Assembly (NCBI RefSeq): GCF_032248695.1
Contig: NZ_JAVHXC010000011.1
Location: 24,065-88,064 of the forward strand
Source: Dietzia sp032248695
Lineage (GTDB): Bacteria > Actinomycetota > Actinomycetes > Mycobacteriales > Mycobacteriaceae
DNA length: 64,000 nucleotides
Reading direction: 5' to 3'
The notes under the pieces were generated by a model. That model was not told the DNA's origin and did not search any database. It worked only from the letters and a program-made list of their open reading frames with translations. Made by a program: the position numbers and the translations under genes. Below, piece by piece: positions 1 to 9,050 of the stretch; position 1 is the stretch's first letter; each line of letters starts with the position of its first letter.

Positions 1-2
1 TC

Positions 3-122
3 CTCGGCGGAATCGTCGCGTTCGGGGTCAGCACCGCGATGGCCGAGAACTCCATCCCCGAGGTCGCCCAGCCGCCCGCCGACCAGGCCCTGCTCGGCCA
101 GGTCGAGTACGGCGCGCGCTGA
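3..122 (+). CDS. DUF2613-type small membrane/exported protein, 3' end only
   Basis: The first bases are the last 39 codons of an ORF that enters from the left edge. It reads ...GGIVAFGVSTAMAENS... and ends VEYGAR followed by TGA. The hydrophobic stretch, short tail and VEYG-R ending resemble the DUF2613 family; as recalled, Rv0236A next to aftD in M. tuberculosis ends VEYGNRS. The aftD start lies 41 bases downstream on the same strand, so the two are probably co-transcribed. The function of the family is unknown. The 5' end lies outside the window. Confidence 0.7.
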   Translation, partial: LGGIVAFGVSTAMAENSIPEVAQPPADQALLGQVEYGAR

Positions 123-163
123 CCTCGCGCCGTCCCTGTAGACGTCCTTCGGCGCCGGCGTAG

Positions 164-3100
164 GTGATCCGCGGGGTCCGTCTCGGCGCCGGTGCGCGTG
201 ACGCGGTCGTCGCGTTCCTCGCCTTCCTGCTGCTGGCCTGCCTGCAGTCCCCGGGTCTGATCGCCCCGGACACCAAATACGATCTCGTCGAGGCCCCGGG
301 CCGCTTCCTCGCCCAGGCCACCCACCTGTGGACGGGCCTGTCCTTCGCAGGCCAGGTCCAGAACCAGGCCTACGGCTACCTCTTCCCCCAGGGCCCCTTC
401 TTCGCGGTGTCCGACCTGATCGGCATGCCCGCGTGGCTCACCCAGCGCCTGTGGTGGGCGGTGGTGCTCACCGTGGCGTACGTGGGCGTGGTGCGGGTCG
501 CGGCCGCCCTGCGGATCGGCAGCCGCCGCACCCGCGCGGTCGCCGGGGTCCTGTACGCCCTCGCGCCGCGCATGCTCGGCGATCTGGGGTCGATCTCGTC
601 GGAGATCTGGCCGGTCGCGCTGGCGCCGTGGGTGCTGTTGCCGGTCATCCGGGTGCTGCAGGGCCGGATGTCCCCGCGCCGCGGCGGGGCGGGCGCCGCG
701 CTCGCGTTGGCGCTGATGGGTGCGGTCAACGCCGTCGCGACGGCCGCGGCCTGCCTGCCGGCGGTGCTGTGGTGGGCGATGCACCGGCCGGGCCGGACGT
801 GGGGGCGCCTGGCCGCGTGGTGGCTGCCGCTGTCCGCGGCGGTGTGCGTGTGGTGGGCGGTGCCGTTGGTGCTGCTCGGGCGGGTCTCGCCGCCGTTCCT
901 CGACTTCATCGAGTCGGCGGAGGTGACGACCCGGTGGGCGTCGGTCACCGAGGTGCTGCGCGGGGCGTCGACGTGGGTGCCGTTCGTGTCCACCGACCGC
1001 ACCGCCGGCGCGGATCTCACCAGCGAGCCCGCGTTCGTCCTGGCCACCGGGGTGCTCGCCGCGGCCGGCGTGGTGGGGTTAGTGCTGCGGGGGATGCCCG
1101 CGCGCGGGCGGCTGCTGGGGATCGCCGCCGTGGGGCTCGTGGCGATGTCGGCGGCGTGGGTCGGGCCGGCCGGCGGTGGGCTCGCCGAGTCGGTGCGCGT
1201 GGTGCTCGACGGGGCGGGTGCCCCGCTGCGCAACGTCCACAAGTTCGAACCCCTGCTGCGCCTGCCGCTGGTCCTGGGCGTGGCGCATCTGCTCTCGCGC
1301 CTGCTCGCCGGGGTCACCGTCGGCGCGGTCGGCGGTCGCCTCGACCGCGGGCGCGCGGCGCAGGCGTTGGCCCACCCCGAGCGGGACCGCACCGTGGCGG
1401 TGGCGCTGGTCGTGGCCCTCGCGGCGGGGGTGTCGGTGGCGCCGGCGTGGCTGGGCCGCCTCGCGCCGGTGGGCTCCCACGCGGCGATGCCGGACCACTG
1501 GCCGCAGGCCGCGGCGTGGCTGTCGGAGAACGCGCCGGTGGCCAGGCCGGGCACCGAGGAGCGGGACCCGGCGGCCACGACCCGCGCGCTCGTGGTCCCC
1601 GGCGCCTCGTTCGGTCGTCAGGTGTGGGGGGTCACGCGTGACGAGCCCCTCCAGCCGCTGGCCGAGACCCCGTGGGCGGTGCGGGATTCCGTGCCGCTCC
1701 AGCCCGCGCCCGCGATCCGCGCCCTCGACGCCGTGCAGCGCCGCCTCGCCGACGGCCGCGCCGCGCCGGGCATGGCGGCCACCCTGGCCTCGCTGGGCAT
1801 CGGGTACCTGGTGGTGCGCAACGACCTGTCGGTGGACTCCGCCGCGCCGCGCCCGGCCCTGGTCCACCAGGCCGTCGACGGCTCGCCCGGGCTGGTGAAG
1901 GTCGCCGAGTTCGGCGACCCGGTCGCCGCCGGGGGAGGGGCCGCCGCGGGCGGGGACGCCGGGGCGAGGAACGACGACAGCAACACCGACGACGACAACG
2001 ACGACGACGACGAGGTGGTCGTCGTCCCGGATTCCGGGCTGCGGCCGGCCTATCCGGCGATCGAGATCTACCGGGTCGACTCCCGGCTGGGATCGGACGC
2101 CGCGTCGCCCGGGCCTCCCCGGTCGGCCACCGCCCCGTACACGGTGGAGGTACGCGACCTGCCGGTGGTCGCCGGCGGGCCGGAGGCGCTGTCCCGGCTC
2201 GACGACCTGCTCGCCGAGCAGGACACCATCGGGTCGCCGCCGCGCGTGACGCGACTGCTCGAGGCCGACGCCCGCGCGGCGGGGGTGGACCCGGCGTCCG
2301 ACCCGTTCCCCCGACCCCGACCCCTGGCCTCCACCGCGCCGGTGCTCACCGACTCCCCGACCGACCGCGAGACCGACTTCGGGCGCCTGGACCACCACTC
2401 GTCCGCCGTCCGCGCCGAGGGCGACCCCCGGCGCAGCCGCGGCACGGTCCCCGACTACCCGGCCACCGTCTCCGGCGACGAGCCGGAGCGCACCCGGGCG
2501 CGCTGGTGGGACGCCCGCGTGAGCGTGTCGTCCTCGGCGGCCGACTCCGCGCAGACCGGGCCCGTGCGGCCCTCGCACTCCGTGGCCGCGGTCGTGGACG
2601 GCGACCCGGACACCGCGTGGCGCTCGGGCGGGTACGGCTCGGCGTTCGGCGAGTGGATCCAGGTCGACCTGACCGAGCCCGTCGACCGCGCCGTCCTGCG
2701 GCTGACCGTCCCCGCCCCGGCCGTCGGGCCGCAGGTCACCGCGCTCGAGGTCCGTACCGACACCGGCACGACGACCGTGTACCCGCGGGCCGGCGAGGAG
2801 ACGACCGTCGCGCTGCCGCCCGGCCCCACCGGACGCGTGCGGGTCACCGCCACCGGCGTCGCGGACGGCGGCCGCGGCACCTACTTCGAGGTCTCGGAGC
2901 TCGGCCTGACCAGTGCGGGGGAGGACGTCCCCCTGCTGCGCACCATCGCCCTGCCCGAGCGGTCCGAGGGCGGGCCCGCCCTGTCGGGGTGGCTGCTGCG
3001 ACAGGAGCTCGCCGGCCGGGCCGACTGCGTCCACGGCGGCAGCCCCGTCGAGGGACTCGCCGGCGCCGAGGAGAGCACGGGCGCGGCCCGGTGCGCCCCC

Positions 3101-4726
3101 GAGCTGGCGATCGCCCCCGAGGAGCCCGGTCGGTTCGCCCGCCTGCTCGACGTGCCCGCCGACACCGCCGTCACCCCGCGGTTGCTCGTCCGCCCGCGCC
3201 CCGGCGGAGCCCTCGACGACGTCTTGCGCGGCGACCCCGCCTCCCGGTTCCGGCAGGTCCGCGCCGTGGGCGAGTCCCTCGTCACCGACCCCGCCGGCGC
3301 GCCGTCCGCGGCCGTCGACGGCGACCGCTCGACGAGCTGGCACGCCCCCGACGGGCCGTCACCGTCGCTCGAACTGCGCCTGCCCGGCCGGCACCTCGTC
3401 GGATCGCTGCGCCTGTGGGCGCCCCGCGCGGACGCCCCCGCCGCGCCGCGGGTCCTCACGATCGACACCGGCGTCCAGCGCACGCGCGTCGACCTCGCCA
3501 CGCTCACGCCCGACGAGGACGGCTCCGTCGTCGTCGACCTCCCCCCCGACCACACCGACCGCGTCACCGTCCGGGTCGACAGCACCCGCGACGTCCGCAC
3601 CCCGGCCGGGGCGCCGGTGCCCGCCGGGATCGCCGAGGCATGGGTGCAGGACGACTCCGGCGCCCGGATCGGCGCACTGCCCGCCGCCGACGACGACCCC
3701 GTCACCCTGACCTGCCAGGACGGGCCCCGGATCCACATCGGCGACCGGATCGTCCGCACGAGGATCACCGCCTCCCGCCGGGCCCTGCTCGAGGGCCGCG
3801 CCGTCCCGGCCGAGCTGTGTGACGACACCCCGCTCCCGCTCCCGGCGGGACCGCAGGAGGTCTCCGTCGAGCCGGGGGAGGCGTTCTCGGTCGACACGGT
3901 GGGCCTCGTCGTCGTCGACCCCGCCGGCGGGACCACCGACGGCGGCGCCGACGGCTCCCGCGGCGTCCCCGTGCTCGGCGGCGCACCCCAGCCCACCCGC
4001 GCCGTCACCACCGCGCGGTGGGACGACGCCCGCCGCGAATTGCACGTGCCCGCCGCCCCGCGCGAGCGCGTGCTGGTGGTCCCCGAATCGGTCTCGCCGG
4101 CGTGGCACGCACGCCTGGTCGCCGACGACGGCACCGCCCTCGCCGACCCCCGCCCCGTCACGGTCGACGGGTGGAAACAGGGCTGGGTGCTGCCCGCCGC
4201 CACGACCGGCGCCACCCTCGTGCTCACCGTCCCGCTCGACGCGCCGTACCGGTGGGCACTGCTCACCGGCCCCGCCGCGTTGCTGCTGGTCCTGCTGCTG
4301 TTCCTCGCGCCCGGTCACCGGGACCGCGCCGGGACCCGCGCCACCCCGTGGCGCGGCCGCGGGGCGGTCACCGCCGGCGCGACCGCCGCGGCCTCCTACC
4401 TGCTCGCCGGGCCCGTCGGACTCGCGGTGACCGCGGTCCTCACCGGCGGCGCGCTCGTCGCGAGTCGACACCTCGGCGCCGGACGCGCGCGGCGACTGCT
4501 CGTCGCCGGATCCGGGGTGGGGATCGTCGCCGGCGCCGCCCTCCTCGCCCGCGCCCCGTGGCCCGACCCGCTCGGCTACGCCGGGGACACCCTCGCCCCT
4601 CAGGTCGCGACGGTCGCCGGACTCGTCTGCGCCGGGCTCGCGGCGAGCTGGCCGTCCGCCGGACGCCCACGCGGCGCCCGCCGCGGCGCCAGCCACCGCT
4701 GGGACGGCACCTCCACCAGCGCGTAG
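164..4726 (+). CDS. aftD: AftD-type alpha-(1->3)-arabinofuranosyltransferase (DUF3367)
   Basis: A 1520-residue membrane glycosyltransferase of the GT-C fold. The family adds arabinofuranose from decaprenyl-phosphoarabinose to arabinogalactan and lipoarabinomannan on the periplasmic side. A multi-helix N-terminal domain (about residues 12-460) contains GYLFPQG near residue 70 and a KFEPLLRLPL element near 358. Two discoidin/F5-8C-like carbohydrate-binding modules follow, around 785-930 (AVVDGDPDTAWR) and 1025-1160 (AVDGDRSTSWH), and helices return after about 1360. An Asp/Asn-rich run sits at about 603-622. The GTG start follows the DUF2613 stop. The last 127 bases overlap tmaT on the other strand. 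Length and architecture fit mycobacterial AftD. Confidence 0.93.
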   Translation: MIRGVRLGAGARDAVVAFLAFLLLACLQSPGLIAPDTKYDLVEAPGRFLAQATHLWTGLSFAGQVQNQAYGYLFPQGPFFAVSDLIGMPAWLTQRLWWAVVLTVAYVGVVRVAAALRIGSRRTRAVAGVLYALAPRMLGDLGSISSEIWPVALAPWVLLPVIRVLQGRMSPRRGGAGAALALALMGAVNAVATAAACLPAVLWWAMHRPGRTWGRLAAWWLPLSAAVCVWWAVPLVLLGRVSPPFLDFIESAEVTTRWASVTEVLRGASTWVPFVSTDRTAGADLTSEPAFVLATGVLAAAGVVGLVLRGMPARGRLLGIAAVGLVAMSAAWVGPAGGGLAESVRVVLDGAGAPLRNVHKFEPLLRLPLVLGVAHLLSRLLAGVTVGAVGGRLDRGRAAQALAHPERDRTVAVALVVALAAGVSVAPAWLGRLAPVGSHAAMPDHWPQAAAWLSENAPVARPGTEERDPAATTRALVVPGASFGRQVWGVTRDEPLQPLAETPWAVRDSVPLQPAPAIRALDAVQRRLADGRAAPGMAATLASLGIGYLVVRNDLSVDSAAPRPALVHQAVDGSPGLVKVAEFGDPVAAGGGAAAGGDAGARNDDSNTDDDNDDDDEVVVVPDSGLRPAYPAIEIYRVDSRLGSDAASPGPPRSATAPYTVEVRDLPVVAGGPEALSRLDDLLAEQDTIGSPPRVTRLLEADARAAGVDPASDPFPRPRPLASTAPVLTDSPTDRETDFGRLDHHSSAVRAEGDPRRSRGTVPDYPATVSGDEPERTRARWWDARVSVSSSAADSAQTGPVRPSHSVAAVVDGDPDTAWRSGGYGSAFGEWIQVDLTEPVDRAVLRLTVPAPAVGPQVTALEVRTDTGTTTVYPRAGEETTVALPPGPTGRVRVTATGVADGGRGTYFEVSELGLTSAGEDVPLLRTIALPERSEGGPALSGWLLRQELAGRADCVHGGSPVEGLAGAEESTGAARCAPELAIAPEEPGRFARLLDVPADTAVTPRLLVRPRPGGALDDVLRGDPASRFRQVRAVGESLVTDPAGAPSAAVDGDRSTSWHAPDGPSPSLELRLPGRHLVGSLRLWAPRADAPAAPRVLTIDTGVQRTRVDLATLTPDEDGSVVVDLPPDHTDRVTVRVDSTRDVRTPAGAPVPAGIAEAWVQDDSGARIGALPAADDDPVTLTCQDGPRIHIGDRIVRTRITASRRALLEGRAVPAELCDDTPLPLPAGPQEVSVEPGEAFSVDTVGLVVVDPAGGTTDGGADGSRGVPVLGGAPQPTRAVTTARWDDARRELHVPAAPRERVLVVPESVSPAWHARLVADDGTALADPRPVTVDGWKQGWVLPAATTGATLVLTVPLDAPYRWALLTGPAALLLVLLLFLAPGHRDRAGTRATPWRGRGAVTAGATAAASYLLAGPVGLAVTAVLTGGALVASRHLGAGRARRLLVAGSGVGIVAGAALLARAPWPDPLGYAGDTLAPQVATVAGLVCAGLAASWPSAGRPRGARRGASHRWDGTSTSA

Positions 4727-5841
4727 CCGACCGCCGCCACCACCGTCGAGATCACCGCGGTGACCAGCCAGATCGTGAGCATCCGGCCCGAGAACATCGG
4801 CACCGCCGCGATCTGGAACGCGAAGTGCAGCACCAGCACGTGCCACAGGAACACCCCGTACGACCACCGGCCCACCGTGGTCATGACGGCCGACCCGAGC
4901 ACCGCGAAGCGCTCCCGGTCCGGCGACAACGCCACCGGCGCGAGCAGGCAGAACGCCACCACGGCGCCCAGTCCGGTACGGGCGGCGAACTCGGGGCCCG
5001 ACGGGTGGACGAAGCCCTCGGTGAACCACTCCGGGACCGTCGTGGCCACGAACGCCGCGGCCGCGACGGCCCACCACGCCCACCGCGCCCGCGCATGCCG
5101 GGCCAGGGCCGCGACCCGGCCCGGCGGCGCGGCGGCCAGCTCGGCGAGGATCATCCCCGCCGCGAACCACGACGCGAACGCCGGCGGCAGGATCTGGTCG
5201 TTGACCCGCTCGGGCAGTCCGAGCTCGTACCACGGCACGAGCGCCCACCCCAGGCTCGCCACCCCCACCGCCGCGATCGCCGGGATGCGCCACCGCGCCC
5301 GCCCCCCGCGGAGCCGCACGAGCGCCCACCACAGCAGCGGCAGCACCAGATAGAAGCTCATCTCCACCGACAACGACCACGCGTGCGTGAGCCCCTCGAC
5401 CAGCGAATCGGGGACGAACACCTGCGTGAGCGTCAGGTTGGACGTCCATGTGGCCACCGAGGCGCGGGCGTTCTGCGGGATCAGCAGGAAGACCGCGCCG
5501 GCCACGACGAGGTACGCGGGCATGATCCGCACCAGCCGCGAGCGCAGATACTCCCGCGCCGGGCGCGCCGTGCCCGGTTCGCCGAGGCGCGCGTGCAGGG
5601 CGTGGGCCCGCCACAGCAGGAACCCGGACAGGGCGAAGAAGACCGCCACGGACAGGTCGAACCGGCCCCACACCCGGTGGACGAACGACCCGGTGGACGA
5701 GCCGGTCTGGAACGCCACGTGCGTCGTGAGGACCGCGAACGCGGCCACCGCGCGCAATCCCTCGAGCGCCGGGGCGAAACCGGTCGCGGAGGGCAGAGTC
5801 CCGACTCGGTGGTCGGGGGTACCGAATGCGTTCTTCATCAC
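4600..5841 (-). CDS. tmaT: TmaT-like membrane acyltransferase (acyltransferase family 3)
   Basis: A 413-residue polytopic acyltransferase-3 protein. The N-terminal LEGLRAVAAFAVLTTH motif carries the usual essential His at residue 41. In C. glutamicum the gene beside the DUF3068 gene encodes TmaT, which acetylates trehalose monomycolate so that MmpL transporters can export it; the M. tuberculosis counterpart is Rv0228 (both from memory). Here the gene is divergent from a DUF3068 gene and the window also encodes MmpL3, which supports the assignment. The GTG at 5841 has AGGAG ten bases upstream; ATG at 5838 is the alternative. The C-terminus is basic and Pro/Ala-rich and lies inside the aftD overlap. 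Confidence 0.78.
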   Translation of the reverse strand: MMKNAFGTPDHRVGTLPSATGFAPALEGLRAVAAFAVLTTHVAFQTGSSTGSFVHRVWGRFDLSVAVFFALSGFLLWRAHALHARLGEPGTARPAREYLRSRLVRIMPAYLVVAGAVFLLIPQNARASVATWTSNLTLTQVFVPDSLVEGLTHAWSLSVEMSFYLVLPLLWWALVRLRGGRARWRIPAIAAVGVASLGWALVPWYELGLPERVNDQILPPAFASWFAAGMILAELAAAPPGRVAALARHARARWAWWAVAAAAFVATTVPEWFTEGFVHPSGPEFAARTGLGAVVAFCLLAPVALSPDRERFAVLGSAVMTTVGRWSYGVFLWHVLVLHFAFQIAAVPMFSGRMLTIWLVTAVISTVVAAVGYALVEVPSQRWLAPRRAPRGRPADGQLAASPAQTSPATVAT

Positions 5842-5880
5842 TGTTAATCTTCTCCTGATGATGGTCCGGCCGGGCAGGCA

Positions 5881-5898
5881 CCCCGGTGGCTACCGGGG
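5881..5898 (+). promoter_or_regulatory. Hairpin in the leader of the DUF3068 gene
   Basis: CCCCGGT and ACCGGGG pair perfectly around a GGCT loop. The hairpin lies between a possible -10 (TAATCT, 5845-5850) and the AGGAGG ribosome site at about 5930, so it would be in the 5' UTR. There is no U-tract. Its role is unknown. Confidence 0.4.
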
Positions 5899-5942
5899 AG
5901 TAACCCGGCGGACCCAGGGCGCGACACCAGGAGGACCAGACG

Positions 5943-7277
5943 ATGGCACGTCAGAGCAGTTCGGCCGGACGGAGGTCGTCGGTACCCGCACTGGTCCTCG
6001 TCGGGCTCGGCGCGTTCCTCATCACCCTGGCTTTGGCCCTCGTGTTCTTCGTGGTGCCGGCGCAGAAGAAGACGCCGCTGGACATCAACTCCACCACCGT
6101 CACCGAGACCGTGCCGGGAGCGGTCCTCGTCGGCGCCGCGCTGGCGTCCAACACCCCCACCGACCTCAACGCCGATCGTCCCGAGTGCCGGGCGCCCGAG
6201 GCCCCCGCCGCCGGTGAGGGTGAGGAGGGCGCGCCCGCCGAGGGTGGCCCCGCCGAGACCCAGGACGGTCCCGAGGCCGACGACTCCGACGTCCAGTTCC
6301 CCGTCACCTGCTTCATCGACAACGACATCCCGCTGTACTCCCAGCGCCGGGTCCAGGCCGTGGAGCCGTCCGATTCCGACGTCATCACCATGCAGGCCGC
6401 GCAGTCGCTGATGCGCGAGGACAAGACCGGCGGCGACGACGTCGAGGGCCTGGTCAACGCCACCGTCGACCGCGTCACCGTCGACCGCGTCACCGCGATG
6501 CCGACCGACGAGGCCACCAGCACCCTGCAGGTCGTCGCCGGTGCCGGCGACGACAGCGCCCCCACCGGTTTCGTCCGCGAAGGGCTGCAGTACAAGTTCC
6601 CGTTCGACACCGAGCAGCGGGCCTACGACTACTTCGACGCCAGCACCTTCACCACCAACCCGATCGAGTTCGTCGGCGAGACCACCGTCGGCGGCATCGA
6701 CGCCTACGAGTTCCGCCAGGACCTCGGCCCGATCGACATGTGGTCCTCGATCCGCGACCACTTCGCCTCCATCTCCGACGGCTACGACCCCGCCGTGGAG
6801 TCGGTGCTGGCCAGCTACCGCCGCGAGGGCATGACCGCGGGCCAGTGGGGCCTCGCGGGCGACCCCGAGCGCGAGGTCGACATGCGCCGCTTCTACACCA
6901 ACACCCGCACGGTGTGGGTGAACCCGGCCACCGGGCAGATCGTCAACGGCAAGGAGGACATCTTCCAGTTCTTCGCCGAGGACCAGGCCGAGGCCGAGGC
7001 GTTCTTCAACGACAAGGCCCGCCTCGAGGAGGAGCGCTCCGAGCCCACCCGCACGGCCGTCCGCTTCCAGTCCGGCTGGAACGAGGAGACGCAGCAGACG
7101 ACTCTCGCCGGCGCGCAGGACAGCGCCGACACGCTCAACACCTTCGGCCGCGTCGTGCCGGCCGTGCTGGGCATCCTCGGCCTGATCTCGCTCATCGGCG
7201 GCATCGTGCTGGGGCTGCGCGGCCGCGGTGGCCGCGGGGGTCGAGTCGACACCGGGGGTCGCGCCGCCCGCGCCTGA
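5943..7277 (+). CDS. DUF3068 membrane protein, LM/LAM-maturation type
   Basis: A 444-residue protein with one N-terminal transmembrane helix (about residues 15-40), a long extracytoplasmic region and one C-terminal helix (about 400-425) followed by a Gly/Arg tail. This is the DUF3068 (PF11271) layout. As recalled, the C. glutamicum NCgl2760 and M. smegmatis MSMEG_0317 members are needed for lipomannan maturation and lipoarabinomannan synthesis; the M. tuberculosis one is Rv0227c. AGGAGG lies about ten bases before the ATG. An acidic Gly/Glu-rich insert spans about residues 85-118 and an in-frame duplication TVDRV-TVDRV lies near residue 175. It is divergent from tmaT and ends at a strong hairpin. 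Confidence 0.85.
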   Translation: MARQSSSAGRRSSVPALVLVGLGAFLITLALALVFFVVPAQKKTPLDINSTTVTETVPGAVLVGAALASNTPTDLNADRPECRAPEAPAAGEGEEGAPAEGGPAETQDGPEADDSDVQFPVTCFIDNDIPLYSQRRVQAVEPSDSDVITMQAAQSLMREDKTGGDDVEGLVNATVDRVTVDRVTAMPTDEATSTLQVVAGAGDDSAPTGFVREGLQYKFPFDTEQRAYDYFDASTFTTNPIEFVGETTVGGIDAYEFRQDLGPIDMWSSIRDHFASISDGYDPAVESVLASYRREGMTAGQWGLAGDPEREVDMRRFYTNTRTVWVNPATGQIVNGKEDIFQFFAEDQAEAEAFFNDKARLEEERSEPTRTAVRFQSGWNEETQQTTLAGAQDSADTLNTFGRVVPAVLGILGLISLIGGIVLGLRGRGGRGGRVDTGGRAARA

Positions 7278-7649
7278 CCCCCGAGCCCGCCGGGGTGCCC
7301 GCCCCGCCGGGGTGCCTGCCCCGGATCATCGACAAGAGCGTTCCGCACACCTCACCCGAGAGGGCGTGTGCGGGACGCTCTTCTCGTCGGGTGGTGGACC
7401 CGCGACCGCCGCGCAGCCGACCGGTTCTTGCGATCTGCCCCTCGGATCGCGCGCCGCGAAGCCGAGGCCAGCCTCGACAGCCCCGCCCCGGCAGCCGCGC
7501 CGCCTAACGGATCGCGCGCCGCCTATCGGATCACGCTCCACCTATGGGGTCCCGCAGGTGAATCGGAACGGGATGGGTGGCGTGGGCCGGCTGGGGTGGC
7601 TCGGCGGGCGTGGCGCGGGTCCGCCCCACGCCCGCCCAGCGTCCGCGCC
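7278..7649. other. Convergent intergenic region (372 bases)
   Basis: No gene is supported here. It holds the terminator-like hairpin at 7334-7382, a tandem GCCGGGGTGCC-type duplication just after the DUF3068 stop, and two copies of GGATCGCGCGCCGC near 7445 and 7509. ORFs that cross it have no homolog-like features. Confidence 0.6.
7334..7382. terminator. Long inverted repeat, bidirectional terminator
   Basis: The 17-base arms at 7334-7350 and 7366-7382 pair along their whole length with one G-T wobble, around a 15-base loop. The position between a plus-strand gene (stop 7277) and a minus-strand gene (stop 7650) suits a shared terminator. As is usual in GC-rich actinobacteria there is no long U-tract. 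Confidence 0.75.
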
Positions 7650-8906
7650 TCAGGCCAGCCGCGACCGGAGCGCGCGCCAGCCGGCCGTGACCGTGGTGAC
7701 GGCGACGGCGATGAGCGTCGCCGCAAGAACGCCCTCGACCTCGCGGGGGGCGAACCACACCGCGACGGCGGTGAGCGCCAAGCCGCACCATGCGATCCCG
7801 GCCTCGACGGTCCGGTCGGAGGCGATGGTGGCCAGCAGGAACGCCTGCAGGACGCTCAGCGTCACGCCGAGCGCGGCGAACGCCCAGAGGAGCCCGGCGA
7901 CCGGCCGGTAGTCCTCGCCGACGACCGCCGGCACCAGCGGCGCGGCCACGGCGGCCCCGATCACGACGACCGCGCCGATGCCCAGCAGCACGGCCAGCGC
8001 CGAGCGGACGGCACCCCGGTGTCCGGCCGGATCGGCCATGCGCGGGTAGAGCACCGTGCCGACGGCCTGCGGGAGCCAGAACGCGGCCTTCGCGGCGACC
8101 GCCCCCAGCGCGTAGCGGCCCGCGTCCTCCGGGGTCAGCAGCGCTCGGGCGAGGAGCAGGTCGACCGAGGTGAGCGCCATCATCACCAGCTGCACCTGCC
8201 CGGCGGCGAGCACGGCGGCCACGCCGGGGGAGGTCAGAACCGCCCCGGGAGTCCCCGCCCCGCTAGTCCCTGCCCCGGGCATTTCCATGCGGGACCGGGG
8301 CGCCGCGGGCCCGGACGTCACCCGCGCGGCCACGAGCCAGGCCACGCCCACGCCCACGGCCCCGGCGGCGAGTGCGGGTCCGACCCCGCCGCCCGCGGCG
8401 AGTACCGCGACGGCGGGCGCGACCTTGCCCGCGCCGGCCAGGGCGAGCACCACACCCAGCGCCCGGAACCGCTCGGCGCCCTGCAGCAGCCCCTGCTCGG
8501 TGGCGAGCAGACACAGCACCGGGCCGGGGGCCAACGCGGCGGCCGTGGCCCACCCCGGGGTGTCGAGCAGCAGGGACACGGGGACCACGGCCAGCGCCGC
8601 GACCACCGCGACCAGCAGCGCCACCCGCCTGCCGAGCGCGCGCAGGACGTCGTGGGGGACACCCCGGACGTGCTCGCGGGCCACCACCGCCTGCAGCGCC
8701 AGGGAGGGCACGGCCACCAGCAGCTGCGCGGAGAGCAGGGCGGCGAACGCGCCGTAGCCCTCGGGGCCGAGCCACCGGGAGGCCGGGAGATGCAGGAGGT
8801 AGGCGGCGATGTTGGCCAGCATCGACCCGGCCGTGACCGCGCCCGCACCGGTCAGGACGCGCCTGGCGGCGGAGCCGGGTGCCGCCTCGCGCGCCTGTGG
8901 GTCCAC
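7650..8906 (-). CDS. Polysaccharide/lipid-linked oligosaccharide flippase-like protein
   Basis: A 418-residue, very hydrophobic protein with about 12 predicted helices, beginning ...GAGAVTAGSMLANIAAYLLHLPASRWLGPEGYG. That opening is typical of Wzx/polysaccharide-biosynthesis exporters of the MOP superfamily, which move lipid-linked glycans across the membrane. The GTG at 8906 is chosen because the ORF upstream of it is an antisense shadow of the neighbour. A Gly/Ala/Pro-rich insert lies near residue 210. It is divergent from the large membrane protein at 9051, with 144 bases between. The substrate cannot be read; the setting suggests an arabinan/mannan-related glycan or a dedicated glycolipid. 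Confidence 0.72.
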   Translation of the reverse strand: MDPQAREAAPGSAARRVLTGAGAVTAGSMLANIAAYLLHLPASRWLGPEGYGAFAALLSAQLLVAVPSLALQAVVAREHVRGVPHDVLRALGRRVALLVAVVAALAVVPVSLLLDTPGWATAAALAPGPVLCLLATEQGLLQGAERFRALGVVLALAGAGKVAPAVAVLAAGGGVGPALAAGAVGVGVAWLVAARVTSGPAAPRSRMEMPGAGTSGAGTPGAVLTSPGVAAVLAAGQVQLVMMALTSVDLLLARALLTPEDAGRYALGAVAAKAAFWLPQAVGTVLYPRMADPAGHRGAVRSALAVLLGIGAVVVIGAAVAAPLVPAVVGEDYRPVAGLLWAFAALGVTLSVLQAFLLATIASDRTVEAGIAWCGLALTAVAVWFAPREVEGVLAATLIAVAVTTVTAGWRALRSRLA

Positions 8907-9050
8907 ATCCGAGATCGTAGGGGGCCGTCCTGCGGCCTCTCCCGTGGGCCGGGCGGCGCGGTGGCGCGGGGTCGGGTGGGGCGGTGGCGCGGGGCCGGAC
9001 GCCTCGGCCAGGACGACCGGGGCGAGCGGGGCGCGTGGTGGAATGTGCGC

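Noticed and set aside
28..321. Minus-strand ORF across the DUF2613/aftD junction
   Set aside because: It is antisense to two recognised genes, Arg/Pro/Gly-rich, and has no ribosome site or domain.
3359..5881. 840-residue minus-strand ORF over aftD and tmaT
   Set aside because: It reads out of frame with tmaT on the same strand and antisense to aftD; long shadow ORFs are expected at this GC content.
7368..9050. N-terminal extension of the gene at 9051
   Set aside because: The 561 extra codons are the antisense of the flippase and cross its promoter.
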